From Streptomyces monomycini (GTDB lineage Bacteria; Actinomycetota; Actinomycetes; Streptomycetales; Streptomycetaceae), in NCBI RefSeq assembly GCF_022271435.1, contig NZ_JAFIQY010000044.1, positions 1 through 64,000 of the forward strand: a stretch of DNA of 64,000 nucleotides, in the 5' to 3' direction. This document shows, piece by piece, positions 17,028 to 25,069 of the stretch (position 1 is the first letter of the stretch; every line of letters begins with the position of its first letter). The notes under the pieces were generated by a model, which was not told the origin of the DNA, searched no databases, and saw only the letters and a list, made by a program, of their open reading frames with translations. The translations under genes and the position numbers were made by a program.

Positions 17028-18203
17028 ATGCCCCCCGTCTTCGCCCACGGCCGTCTCCGCCTCTACCTCCTCAAGCTGCTGGACGAGGCCCCGCGGCACG
17101 GTTACGAGATCATCCGGCTCCTGGAGGAGCGCTTCCAGGGGCTCTACGCGCCGTCCGCCGGGACGGTCTACCCGCGGCTGGCCAAGCTGGCGGCCGAGGG
17201 CCTGGTCACCCACACCACCGAGGGCGGCCGCAAGGTCTACGCGATCACCGCGGCGGGCCGCGCCGAACTGGCGGACCGGGGCGGTGAACTGGCCGACCTG
17301 GAGCTGGAGATCCGGGAGTCCGTCGCGGCGCTGGCCTCCGACATCCGGGAGGACGTGAGCGGCTCCGCGCGGAACCTGCGCCGCGAGATGCGCGAGGCGG
17401 CGCAGCAGGCCCGGGAGGGCCGGCGGGGCGCCTCCGAGGGCGGCGGCGCGGAGCACGGGTTCCCCGACGCCGCCGAGTACTTCGAGGACCGCTTCGGCGA
17501 CAAGGAGGGCTGGCGGCAGGCGAAGGAGGAGTTCCGGCGCGCCAAGGAGGAGTGGAAGGAGCAGGCGCGGCGGGCCAAGGAGGAGAGCCGGCGCGCGAAG
17601 CAGGACGCGCAGCGGGCCCGTAAACAGGCCCGGGACGCGCAGTCGTTCGTGCGCGACGAGGTGCAGCAGGCCATCAAGCGCGTACAGGAACAGGCCCAGG
17701 AACACGTACGTACCGGGGACTGGGCCGGTGCGCTGCGCGAGGCGCTGTCGGAGGTCTCGCGCGAGATGGGCCGCTTCGGCGCCGGGCCGGGGCCGGCCGA
17801 GGGCGGACCGGCGGGCGCGGACCACTCCGGCGGCGCGCGCGGGCAGCGCCCGGCGGACGCGGCAGATGCCGGCCTGACCGAGGAGGACGCCACGGCGGGA
17901 GCGGGCGGGACGGACGACTCGCGGACGGCACGGACGGCACGGACGGCGCGGACGGAGACCGGTGACCCTGCGGTCGCCGAGCCCGCGTGGGCGTCCGAGC
18001 CCGGCTCCGGCGACCCGGCCCGGGACTTCGACCGGCTGCTGGACCGCTTCCGGGACGACCTGCGGGACGCGGCGCGCGACCACGGCGTCAGCGCCGAGCA
18101 GTTGAAGGACGTACGCAGCCGTCTGTCGTCGACCGCCGCGCACGTCGGAGCACTGCTGCGTGACCCGGAGGCATATGCGGCCGGGCAGGAACCCCCGCAC
18201 TGA
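17028..18203 (+). CDS. PadR-family transcriptional regulator with long charged C-terminus
   Basis: The first ~85 residues are a PadR winged helix (LLDEAPRHGYEIIRLLEE...AGTVYPRLAKLAAEGLV). PadR proteins are usually 100-200 aa, but this one has 391. After the DNA-binding domain come a long Arg/Glu/Lys-rich predicted coiled coil (~120-250, AKEEFRRAKEEWKEQARRAK), a disordered Gly/Ala/Asp linker, and a C-terminal helix ending near AHVGALLRDPEAYA. The start is an ATG 5 bp after the DUF4097 stop. It probably controls its own operon through the AT-rich operator at ~16080-16110. Confidence 0.88.
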   Translation: MPPVFAHGRLRLYLLKLLDEAPRHGYEIIRLLEERFQGLYAPSAGTVYPRLAKLAAEGLVTHTTEGGRKVYAITAAGRAELADRGGELADLELEIRESVAALASDIREDVSGSARNLRREMREAAQQAREGRRGASEGGGAEHGFPDAAEYFEDRFGDKEGWRQAKEEFRRAKEEWKEQARRAKEESRRAKQDAQRARKQARDAQSFVRDEVQQAIKRVQEQAQEHVRTGDWAGALREALSEVSREMGRFGAGPGPAEGGPAGADHSGGARGQRPADAADAGLTEEDATAGAGGTDDSRTARTARTARTETGDPAVAEPAWASEPGSGDPARDFDRLLDRFRDDLRDAARDHGVSAEQLKDVRSRLSSTAAHVGALLRDPEAYAAGQEPPH

Positions 18204-18243
18204 CCGCTCCGGCTGATCGCCCGTCCGTCACGCACAGTTGTCG

Positions 18244-18301
18244 GCGAGGGTCTGGATTCACCGCACGTAATCGGGGAACTCAGACCCTCGCACGGCTTTT
18301 T
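18244..18301 (+). terminator. Intrinsic terminator with U-tract after padR
   Basis: An 11-bp perfect stem (18244-18254 with 18281-18291) is followed closely by TTTTT (18297-18301). A real U-tract is uncommon in this genome. The 26-nt loop is long enough for a second structure. The gap to the next gene (to 18407) is otherwise promoter sequence without recognised boxes. Confidence 0.65.
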
Positions 18302-18407
18302 GCCCGACGACGGGATCTGCCGTAGGAAATCGCAGACCTGTGGCCGTGTCCGCCTTTACAGTCAACTCTCCTTGTCTGAACGGATCTTGAAGGCCAAGAG
18401 GTAAGCG

Positions 18408-19292
18408 ATGTCGGAATACCCTGCCGTGGCCCGCCGGATGTGGCGCCAGCTGGAGCCCGTCCACGCCATTCTCTACTTCGCACCGGAGGCGTTCGAGGAG
18501 GCGGCGGCACTCGGCTACGACACCGATTCCCGCTGGCCCAGCTACTTCGCCTGGCGCACGGCGCCGCTCGGTGCGGCGGGTCCCGAGCTGGTGGCCGCGA
18601 CGTTCTACAGCTTCAGTCCGCGGATGATCGCCCGGTACGTGCCGGCGATCTGGTCGACGGCGGCGCCCGGCAAGGTCCTGGACGCCCGGATGCAGGCGGT
18701 GGACCGCATAATGACCGGTCTGACGAGAGCCGCCCGGATGTCCGCCGCGCAGATCGCCGAGGCGGCCCGGCTGGCCCGGCAGGCCGCCGAGAACGCCTCG
18801 ACGGCCGCCCGCCCGCTGGCCGCCGCCAACCGCGACCTGCCCTGGCCGGACGCCCCGCACCTGGCGCTCTGGCACGCCATCACGGTGCTGCGCGAGCACC
18901 GCGGCGACGGGCACGCGGCGGCCCTGCTGACCTACGACCTCGAACCGTGCGAGGCACTGGTGTCGTTCGCCGCGATCGGCGCCGTGCCGAAGGCCAACTT
19001 CAAGGGGCGCGGCTGGACGTCGCAGGAGTGGAGCGCCGCGCACGACCGGCTGGCCGCGCGCGGCTGGATCGACCCGGCCGGGCGGCCGACGGACCGGGCG
19101 CGCGAGGGCCGGGACGACGTCGAGCGCATGACGGACCGGCTGGCCGCCGCGCCCTGGCGGGCGCTGGGCCGGTCCCGCGCGGAACGGCTCGCCCAACTGC
19201 TCAATCCGCTGCTGGGCGCGGTCTCCGAGGCCGGGCTGCTGCCGCGGCACGGTACGTCGGGGATCGGGGCGGTGAAGGTCGCGTACCCGTAG
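18408..19292 (+). CDS. SCO6745-type conserved protein
   Basis: A 294-aa protein starting MSEYPAVARRMWRQLEPVHAILYF, a beginning shared by a conserved actinobacterial family (SCO6745 type) of unassigned function. It is helical and lacks membrane segments. The C-terminal half (LAARGWIDPAGRPTDRAREGRDDVERMTDRLA) resembles a winged-helix/MarR-like module. The ATG follows AGAGGTAAGCG. Monocistronic; it converges on the Clp-N gene. Confidence 0.8.
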   Translation: MSEYPAVARRMWRQLEPVHAILYFAPEAFEEAAALGYDTDSRWPSYFAWRTAPLGAAGPELVAATFYSFSPRMIARYVPAIWSTAAPGKVLDARMQAVDRIMTGLTRAARMSAAQIAEAARLARQAAENASTAARPLAAANRDLPWPDAPHLALWHAITVLREHRGDGHAAALLTYDLEPCEALVSFAAIGAVPKANFKGRGWTSQEWSAAHDRLAARGWIDPAGRPTDRAREGRDDVERMTDRLAAAPWRALGRSRAERLAQLLNPLLGAVSEAGLLPRHGTSGIGAVKVAYP

Positions 19293-19314
19293 CGGGCGGC
19301 GGGCCTTTGTCCGC

Positions 19315-19372
19315 CCGCCCGCACCCGCCCGCCCCGCACCCGCCCGCCCCGCACCCGTCCGTCACGCCACCG
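19315..19372. repeat. Short tandem repeat between convergent genes
   Basis: Three imperfect copies of a 15-16-bp GC-only unit (CGCACCCGCCCGCCC type) lie between the SCO6745-type and Clp-N stops. No function is evident. Confidence 0.5.
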
Positions 19373-19383
19373 CGGCGGGCCCC

Positions 19384-19947
19384 TCACCCCGCCGCGGCCC
19401 GCTCCCCCAGCGCCCGTACGACATCGGCGTGCTCGACGCCGTGTTCGGCCAGTACGGACGCGGCGAGGCCGGGACTGGACACCATGGCGAGCAGCAGGTG
19501 TTCGTCGCCGATGTGCTTGTCGCCGCGGCCGAGCGCGACGCGCAGCGACCGTTCCAGTACCGCCTTGGCCTCCGGGCGGAACGGTCCGCGCAACGAGCGC
19601 CCGCGGCGTCCCTTCGGCGCGGAGGCGGAGTCCAGCGCGCCGGCGCCGTGCGCCCGTTCCACCCGGGTGACGACCTCCGCCACGTCGATGCCGAGCCCGG
19701 CCAGCGCCTCCGCGTCGGCGGCCGTCAGGCCGCCCCGCCGGCGGGCCTCGTCCAGCGACCGTTCCACGGACGCCCGGCGCTCGCGTACCCCGAGGGCGGC
19801 GAGCGCCTCGGCGCCCGGGGAGCCGCGGCCGTCCAGCAGGGCGAGCAGCAGCTCCCCCTCGCCGACCGTGCCGGGGCCCGGCCGTACCGCGTAGGAGGGG
19901 GCGCCGCGCACCACGTCGCGGGCGCTCGCCGTGAACCGTTCGAACAT
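19384..19947 (-). CDS. Clp N-terminal domain protein
   Basis: A 187-aa protein with two Clp-N (double-Clp) repeats and no AAA+ ATPase domain. MFERFTASARDVV opens the first repeat, and FRPEAKAVLERSLRVALGRGDKHIGDEHLLLAM belongs to the second. Such stand-alone Clp-N proteins may bind Clp substrates or adaptors. Its ATG shares one base with the stop of the upstream HTH gene (TGATG), so the two are coupled. A longer in-frame start (20016) lies inside the HTH gene and was rejected. Confidence 0.87.
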   Translation of the reverse strand: MFERFTASARDVVRGAPSYAVRPGPGTVGEGELLLALLDGRGSPGAEALAALGVRERRASVERSLDEARRRGGLTAADAEALAGLGIDVAEVVTRVERAHGAGALDSASAPKGRRGRSLRGPFRPEAKAVLERSLRVALGRGDKHIGDEHLLLAMVSSPGLAASVLAEHGVEHADVVRALGERAAAG

Positions 19948-20156
19948 CAACGCCTCCCGTGCTTCTTGTGGACCGCCTGCCTGCTGACGCCCAGCTCGGC
20001 GGCGATCTCCTGCCACGACCAGCCCTTCACGCGGGCGCTGCGCACCTGTACGGCTTCCAGCTGCTCCAGCAGCCGGCGGAGCGCGGCCACCGCACGCAGG
20101 CCGATCCGGGGGTCCTGGTCGCCCGCCCGCTCGGCGAGCTTCGTTGCTTCGCTCAT
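19947..20156 (-). CDS. Small helix-turn-helix DNA-binding protein
   Basis: A 69-aa protein. An N-terminal helix (GLRAVAALRRLLEQLEAVQV) is followed by the HTH GWSWQEIAAELGVSRQAVHKKHG. This one-domain regulator is regularly paired with a Clp-N protein, as here. The start ATG at 20156 sits just downstream of repeated GTTGAC elements, and longer starts would run through that operator. Probably autoregulatory. Confidence 0.85.
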   Translation of the reverse strand: MSEATKLAERAGDQDPRIGLRAVAALRRLLEQLEAVQVRSARVKGWSWQEIAAELGVSRQAVHKKHGRR

Positions 20157-20158
20157 GA

Positions 20159-20203
20159 TGTCAATGTAGGTTGACGCACGCCTCGCGTCAACGGTGGTTG
20201 ACG
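20159..20203. promoter_or_regulatory. GTTGAC-repeat operator upstream of the HTH/Clp-N pair
   Basis: A perfect 8-bp inverted repeat (GTTGACGC at 20170-20177, GCGTCAAC at 20185-20192, 7-bp spacer) is followed by a third GTTGACG at 20197-20203 and preceded by TGTCAAT at 20160. It lies immediately before the HTH gene start, fitting an autoregulatory site. The rest of the 237-bp gap to 20393 shows no further element. Confidence 0.6.
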
Positions 20204-20393
20204 GTCGGCCACTGTCGTGGACGGCCGGCGACGCGCACCGGCAACAGGTCCGCCATCGGCATTCCACCGCCGTCACCCATGCCGACGAGTCGATTCCCGG
20301 CGTCCGCCGACCCGGAGCGTTTCGAGCCGTCCCGATACGGGCGCCACCGCGGCTACGCCGTCCGGCGGACCCCCGGGCGACACCCCGGCCGGT

Positions 20394-21197
20394 TCAGGCG
20401 AAGATCCGGTCGAGGTGGTAGTCGATGGTGTGCCGGACCTCCGCCATCGTGCGGCGCCCGTGCAGTACGTCGAGGCCCAGCCCGGAGACACCCGACACCA
20501 GCAGGTCCGCCTCGCGTGCGGGATCGACGCCGGGCCGTACGCCACCGGCCTCCCGGATCAGGGTGGCGACCAGGGACTCCACCACCTGCTCGCCGTGCAG
20601 GAAGACCTCGGCCATCGCCGGATCGGTCAGACTGCGGACGAAGTACGCCGTGAACACCCGCAGCGCCAGCGCGCGTTGCGCGTCCAGCGGGAGGAACTCG
20701 ACCAGCACGGCGCGCAGTACGGCCCGCAGATCCCCGGCGTCGTGCAGGTCCGCCATGCGCGCGCGGGCCCGCCGGTCGTTCTCTTCGTGCAACATCCGCA
20801 GCGACTCGACCAGCAGCCGGTGCTTGCTGCCGAAGTAGTACTGCACCACCCGCAGCGACACCCCGGCCTCCGCCGCGACCTCGCGCATGCTCGCCGACTC
20901 CAGGCCACGGGCGGCCGCGATCCGCCAGACGGCCTCGGCGACCTCACGCCGCCGCCGCTCCCGCGCGCCGCCGGCGGGCGGCCGGGTGACCTCTACGGCC
21001 TCCACGGGCGCGGAGCGTTCGCGACGGTCCTCCGCAGCCGTACGGGCCGCCTTCTTGCGCCGCCGGTACGCCTTCGCCTGGCAGCTCCGCGAACAGTACG
21101 CGGGCGGGCGGCCGCGGACCGCCTCGGGCAGTCCGGCACCGCAGATCCGGCACTCGGCCGTCTTTTCGTCACGCACACGTAGAGCGTACCGCGCCAC
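20394..21197 (-). CDS. TetR-family regulator with N-terminal zinc-ribbon-like motif
   Basis: A 267-aa protein. Residues 16-40 hold two Cys pairs, CRIC and CSRSC, resembling a small zinc-binding module, followed by a basic linker. Residues ~78-130 are a TetR HTH (EVAEAVWRIAAARGLESASMREVAAEAGVSLRVVQYYFGSK, listed in parts). A TetR ligand-binding domain follows. An N-terminal Cys module is unusual in this family. The start is uncertain: ATG at 21197 or GTG at 21176, neither with a ribosome site. It is divergent from a small membrane protein gene. Confidence 0.85.
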   Translation of the reverse strand: MARYALRVRDEKTAECRICGAGLPEAVRGRPPAYCSRSCQAKAYRRRKKAARTAAEDRRERSAPVEAVEVTRPPAGGARERRRREVAEAVWRIAAARGLESASMREVAAEAGVSLRVVQYYFGSKHRLLVESLRMLHEENDRRARARMADLHDAGDLRAVLRAVLVEFLPLDAQRALALRVFTAYFVRSLTDPAMAEVFLHGEQVVESLVATLIREAGGVRPGVDPAREADLLVSGVSGLGLDVLHGRRTMAEVRHTIDYHLDRIFA

Positions 21198-21258
21198 GAG
21201 GAAGCGTGACGAATATCAGACGAGGCAGGGTTAGTCAAGGCAGGGAGGGCGAAACTTT

Positions 21259-21272
21259 GATACGGTCGTATC
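21259..21272. promoter_or_regulatory. Short palindrome in the tetR/membrane-protein intergenic region
   Basis: GATAC-GGTC-GTATC lies 40 bp before the start of the 93-aa membrane protein gene. It is a plausible site for the divergent TetR regulator, though short. Confidence 0.35.
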
Positions 21273-21312
21273 CACGAGCGGAGACATACCGGCACGGAAC
21301 GGGGAGACGACC

Positions 21313-21594
21313 ATGAATGAAGCCTGGTACCGACTGCTGTCCATCCTGGTGTTCACCGCGGGCTTCTGGGAGGGCCCGGCGGCCGTCCTCCACCGGATCA
21401 TCGGTGACGACCGCGGCCACCCCATGCGGCCCGTCAACTACCTCGACGCGCCATGGAACTTCGTCGCCTCGGGCGCGGCGATCGCCGTCACCGTCGTCCT
21501 GCTCGCCGTACTGGACAAGGGGCGCGAGAAGGCACTCGCCCGCGAACGCGGCGCCGGGGACGCCCGCGCGCACGCGGGCGCGCACACGGACTGA
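21313..21594 (+). CDS. Small two-helix membrane protein
   Basis: A 93-aa protein, with hydrophobic segments at ~7-25 and ~47-68 (WNFVASGAAIAVTVVLLAVL) and a charged C-terminus. No family recognised. The ATG follows CGGGGAGACG at proper spacing. It may be controlled by the divergent TetR gene. Confidence 0.7.
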   Translation: MNEAWYRLLSILVFTAGFWEGPAAVLHRIIGDDRGHPMRPVNYLDAPWNFVASGAAIAVTVVLLAVLDKGREKALARERGAGDARAHAGAHTD

Positions 21595-21623
21595 GCGCCC
21601 GCGTCCGCGCCCGCCTGCGGCCG

Positions 21624-22235
21624 TCACACCGGCTCGTAGACCTGCCCGGTCTGTCCGCCCTCGACCGACCGCACGTACGCCGCGGCCACCTGCGCCAGGT
21701 CGACCGGCTTGACGCCGGGGAAGAAGTCCCCGTACTCCGCGAGGGATTCGGTGAACACGGTCGGACCGACGGCGTTCACCCGCTGCGGGGCGATGTCGAG
21801 CGCGGCGGCCCGCACGAACGCCTCCACCGCACCGTTGGCCATCGCCGCGGCGCTGCCGGTGGGGATGGGATCGCGGGAGCTCACCCCGGTGATCAGGGTG
21901 AAGGAGCCGCGCCCGGCGATCCGGGCGGTGCCCTGGCGCACCAGCTCGATCTGGCCGAGCACCTTGCCGCGGAAGCCCGCCGCGTAGTCCTCCGCGGTCA
22001 TCGCGGCGACCGGCTTGTACGGGGTGTCGCCGGCCGCGCTCACCACGGCGTCCAGGGTGCCGGCCCGTTCGGCGGCCCGGTCGTACGCCTCGGTGACCTG
22101 CGCCGGATCGGAGATGTCCAGCCGCAGGTCGCCGCCGCGGCGGCCGACCGTGATGATCTCGTGGCCGCGTCCGGCCAGCGTCTCGTGTACGGCGGCGCCC
22201 AGCTTGCCGGTCGCGCCGATCAGCAGAATCCTCAT
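21624..22235 (-). CDS. Short-chain dehydrogenase/reductase
   Basis: A 203-aa NAD(P)-dependent oxidoreductase. It begins MRILLIGATGKLGAAVHETL (Rossmann GxxGxxG). It lacks a clear YxxxK catalytic pair: the expected region reads GVSSRDPIPTGSAAAMANGAVEAFVRAAALD. Small SDRs of this type occur next to divergent LysR regulators, as here. The start at 22235 was chosen because the Rossmann strand begins there; the upstream 24 residues would cross the LysR promoter. Confidence 0.87.
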   Translation of the reverse strand: MRILLIGATGKLGAAVHETLAGRGHEIITVGRRGGDLRLDISDPAQVTEAYDRAAERAGTLDAVVSAAGDTPYKPVAAMTAEDYAAGFRGKVLGQIELVRQGTARIAGRGSFTLITGVSSRDPIPTGSAAAMANGAVEAFVRAAALDIAPQRVNAVGPTVFTESLAEYGDFFPGVKPVDLAQVAAAYVRSVEGGQTGQVYEPV

Positions 22236-22363
22236 GCCGCCGACGCTAGGCCGGGCCGTCCGGGAGAGGGAAATACCTTCCGTACGGGATTTATGCTCGG
22301 GGGACATGAAGGGTGGGCGGCCCCTGGCGGGCGGCCCGGCCGGGGCGCGGACGGAGGCGTGCG

Positions 22364-23302
22364 GTGAACGTGGAGTTGCGGCATCTGCGGGCGCTGGCCG
22401 CCATCGGGGACGAGGGCACGATCACCGGCGCGGCGGCGGTCCTGCGCGTCAGTCAGCCCGCGCTCTCGCGCACCCTGGAGCAGTTGGAGAGCCGTCTGGG
22501 CACCTCGCTGGTCGAGCGGACCACCCGCCGGCTGCGGCTCACCCCGGCGGGGCGGCGGCTGCACGAGCACGCCCACCGCATCCTCACCCAGCTCGACGAC
22601 GCGCTGGCCGAGGCGGTGGCCGGGCCGCGCCCGCTGCGCGTCGGCTTCGCCTGGGCCGCGCTCGGACGGCACACCGTGCCGCTGCTGCGCGAGTGGCGGG
22701 ACGGTCATCCCGGCGAGCCCGTCGAGGTGCACCGGCTCGACGACGCGGAGGCCGCGCTGCGGCGCGGCACCGTCGATCTCGCCTTCCTGCGGACCGTCCC
22801 GGCGGACGACGGGGCGCTGGACACCGTGGCGCTGTACCGCGAGCCCCGGTTCGCCGCCCTGTGCGAGAGCGACCCGCTGGCCGAGGAGGCGGCGGTCTCG
22901 CTGGCCGGCCTGACGCACCACGCCATCGCCCTGTGCGCCACCGCGTGCACCACCAGCGCCGCGCTGTGGCCTGCCGGCCGGCGTCCACGCAGCACCTTCG
23001 AGGTCGCCAACGTCGACGAGTGGCTGACCATGATCGCGACGGGGGCGGCGGCCGGGGTGACGGCCGAGGCCACCGTGCACAGCCATCCGCACCCGGGGGT
23101 CCGTTACGTACCGGTCACCGACGCCGGCCCGGTCACGGTCCTGCTGGCCCGCCCCCGGACGGCCACGCACCCCGCCACCGACGCCTTCACCACCCACGCG
23201 CGGCACACCCTGCGCTGTGCCGGCGCGACCGGCACCCCGGGTACGGACGCTACGCGGACGCCTCCGGCCGCCGGGCGTCCGGATCCGCCGTCCGTACGGT
23301 GA
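22364..23302 (+). CDS. LysR-family regulator divergent from the SDR gene
   Basis: A 312-aa LysR protein with an N-terminal winged HTH (LRHLRALAAIGDEGTITGAAAVLRVSQPALSRTLEQLE, listed from residue ~4 in parts) and a substrate-binding domain. The GTG at 22364 follows GGAGG by 7 nt. It probably controls the SDR. Its last ~53 bases overlap the 3' end of the convergent HutD gene. Confidence 0.9.
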   Translation: MNVELRHLRALAAIGDEGTITGAAAVLRVSQPALSRTLEQLESRLGTSLVERTTRRLRLTPAGRRLHEHAHRILTQLDDALAEAVAGPRPLRVGFAWAALGRHTVPLLREWRDGHPGEPVEVHRLDDAEAALRRGTVDLAFLRTVPADDGALDTVALYREPRFAALCESDPLAEEAAVSLAGLTHHAIALCATACTTSAALWPAGRRPRSTFEVANVDEWLTMIATGAAAGVTAEATVHSHPHPGVRYVPVTDAGPVTVLLARPRTATHPATDAFTTHARHTLRCAGATGTPGTDATRTPPAAGRPDPPSVR

Positions 23303-23936
23303 GGGTGACGACGGCCGTGACCCCGTCGGCGTGCAGCGAGACGCCCGCGTCCGCGGGCATCAGCGCGGCGTCGTACCGCTCCAGCGTCGTGCGGGTGTGA
23401 CCGGAGCCGGCCCCGGACAGCCGCGTACGGCCGGAGTCCGGTCCGTCCAGCCACGTACGCCCGGACAGCGCGACCACCAGCCGCGCCCGCCGCTCCCCGG
23501 ACGTGTCCCCCACGTCTCCCACGTCCCCCGGCCGCGACTCGGCGGCGCAGCGGACATAGCTCCCCCGTGCCACCTCCACGATCGCCGTCGCACGCCCACG
23601 CCGCAGCATGACATTGAAGTTGACGACCGGCCCGTCCAGGAGGCGGCAGCCGGTCGGTGCGTCGCCGGGGAAGGCGAACGGGCAGTACGGGCCGGGCAGT
23701 ACGTGGCGGGTGCCGTCGACGGTCAGTTCCAGTCCGGCGCCCTCGGCCACCGTCAGGACGCGGTCCACGCCGGGCAGCGCGGAGTACGGGCCGTCGCGGC
23801 CCACCTCGGCCAGGCTCACCCGCCAGTCGAAGGCGTCCCAGCCCGCGCCGGGCGGTGCGGCGGCGATCTCCCGCGTCACCCCGCCGCCGTTGCTCCAGGC
23901 CGTCGCCGTCCGCCCGGCCGCACGCAGCACCCGCAC
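23250..23936 (-). CDS. HutD/Ves family protein
   Basis: A 228-aa cupin-like protein. The typical opening TATAWSNGGGVTREIA and the FDWRVSLAEV strand identify HutD, linked to histidine utilisation or cold-shock Ves in other bacteria. No hut genes are adjacent. A 20-residue stretch around 138-158 (DVGDVGDTSG) is a low-complexity insert. The 3' end overlaps the LysR gene on the other strand. Confidence 0.85.
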   Translation of the reverse strand: MRVLRAAGRTATAWSNGGGVTREIAAAPPGAGWDAFDWRVSLAEVGRDGPYSALPGVDRVLTVAEGAGLELTVDGTRHVLPGPYCPFAFPGDAPTGCRLLDGPVVNFNVMLRRGRATAIVEVARGSYVRCAAESRPGDVGDVGDTSGERRARLVVALSGRTWLDGPDSGRTRLSGAGSGHTRTTLERYDAALMPADAGVSLHADGVTAVVTLTVRTADPDARRPEASA

Positions 23937-23967
23937 CCGTCCCGCCTCTCCCGGTCTCTCCCCCGCC

Positions 23968-24930
23968 TCAGACCGTCAGGACGACCTTGCCGAACATCTC
24001 GCCCTCGGCCAGCTTCGCGAAGCCCTCGCGGGCCCGGTCCAGCGGCAGGGTGGTGTCGATGACGGGCCGGACGCCCTTGGCCGCGCAGAAGTTCAGCAGC
24101 GAGGCCAGCTCGTCCTTGCTGCCCATGGTCGAGCCGACGACCTTCAGCTCCAGGAAGAAGATGCGGTTGAGTTCGGTGCGCTCGGGGTGGAAGCCGCTGG
24201 TGGCGCCGGAAATGACGAGCGTGCCGCCGGGCTTGAGCGACTTCACCGAGTGCGACCAGGTGGCGGCGCCGACCGTCTCGATCACCGCGTCCACCCGCTC
24301 GGGCAGCCGCTCGCCGCTGGGCAGCGCGGCCTCGGCGCCCAGCTCCACGGCGCGCTTGCGCTTGTCCTCGCTGCGGCTGGTGGCGAAGACCCGCAGCCCG
24401 GCCGCCGCGCCCAGCACGATGGCCGCGGTGGCCACGCCGCCGCCGGCGCCCTGGACGAGCACGCTGTCCCCGGGCCGTACCCCGGCGTTGGTGAACAGCA
24501 TCCGGTACGCGGTCAGCCAGGCGGTCGGCAGGCACGCGGCCTCGGCGAAGGACAGCTCCTTCGGCTTGGGCAGCACGTTCCAGGCGGGGACGGTGACCTG
24601 TTCGGCGAAGGTGCCCTGGTAGCGCTCGGTGAGGATGGAGCGCGGCTCGTCCGGGCCGACGCCGTGGCCGCTCTGGCCGATCACCGAGTGCAGCACGACC
24701 TCGTTGCCGTCCTCGTCGGTGCCGGCCGCGTCACAGCCGAGGATCATGGGCAGCGCCTCCTCGCCCAGGCCCACGCCGCGCAGCGACCACAGGTCGTGGT
24801 GGTTGAGGGAGGCGGCCTTGACGTTGACGGTCGTCCAGCCGGGGCGCGCGCCGGGGGCGGGGCGTTCCCCCAGTTCGAGGCCGTTCAGCGGCTGGTCGCG
24901 GTCGATGCGGGCGGCGTAGGCAGCAAACAT
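23968..24930 (-). CDS. Zinc-binding dehydrogenase (MDR superfamily)
   Basis: A 320-aa medium-chain oxidoreductase with a GroES-like N-terminal half (LNHHDLWSLRGVG, GCDAAG) and a nucleotide-binding half (VLVQGAGGGVATAAIVLG). The zinc-ligand cysteines of classical alcohol dehydrogenases are absent, so it is likely a quinone-oxidoreductase-type enzyme. The ATG at 24930 matches the family start; in-frame upstream sequence crosses the malic enzyme terminator. Confidence 0.9.
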   Translation of the reverse strand: MFAAYAARIDRDQPLNGLELGERPAPGARPGWTTVNVKAASLNHHDLWSLRGVGLGEEALPMILGCDAAGTDEDGNEVVLHSVIGQSGHGVGPDEPRSILTERYQGTFAEQVTVPAWNVLPKPKELSFAEAACLPTAWLTAYRMLFTNAGVRPGDSVLVQGAGGGVATAAIVLGAAAGLRVFATSRSEDKRKRAVELGAEAALPSGERLPERVDAVIETVGAATWSHSVKSLKPGGTLVISGATSGFHPERTELNRIFFLELKVVGSTMGSKDELASLLNFCAAKGVRPVIDTTLPLDRAREGFAKLAEGEMFGKVVLTV

Positions 24931-25028
24931 GATCCCAACGTAGGGCGCACGGGGGCCGGGCGGTACCGGACCGCGGTGTGACACGCGCCGCGCCGCGGTC
25001 AGTCCCTCGCCGGCGCCGGCGCAGTGAA

Positions 25029-25054
25029 AAGGCCCCGCCCGGAGGCGAGGCCTT
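25029..25054 (-). terminator. Terminator of the malic enzyme gene
   Basis: AAGGCCxCGCC pairs with GGCGxGGCCTT around a 4-nt loop. On the minus strand it ends in TTTT, giving a short U-tract 16 nt after the stop. Confidence 0.75.
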
Positions 25055-25069
25055 CCCACGGACGCGGGG

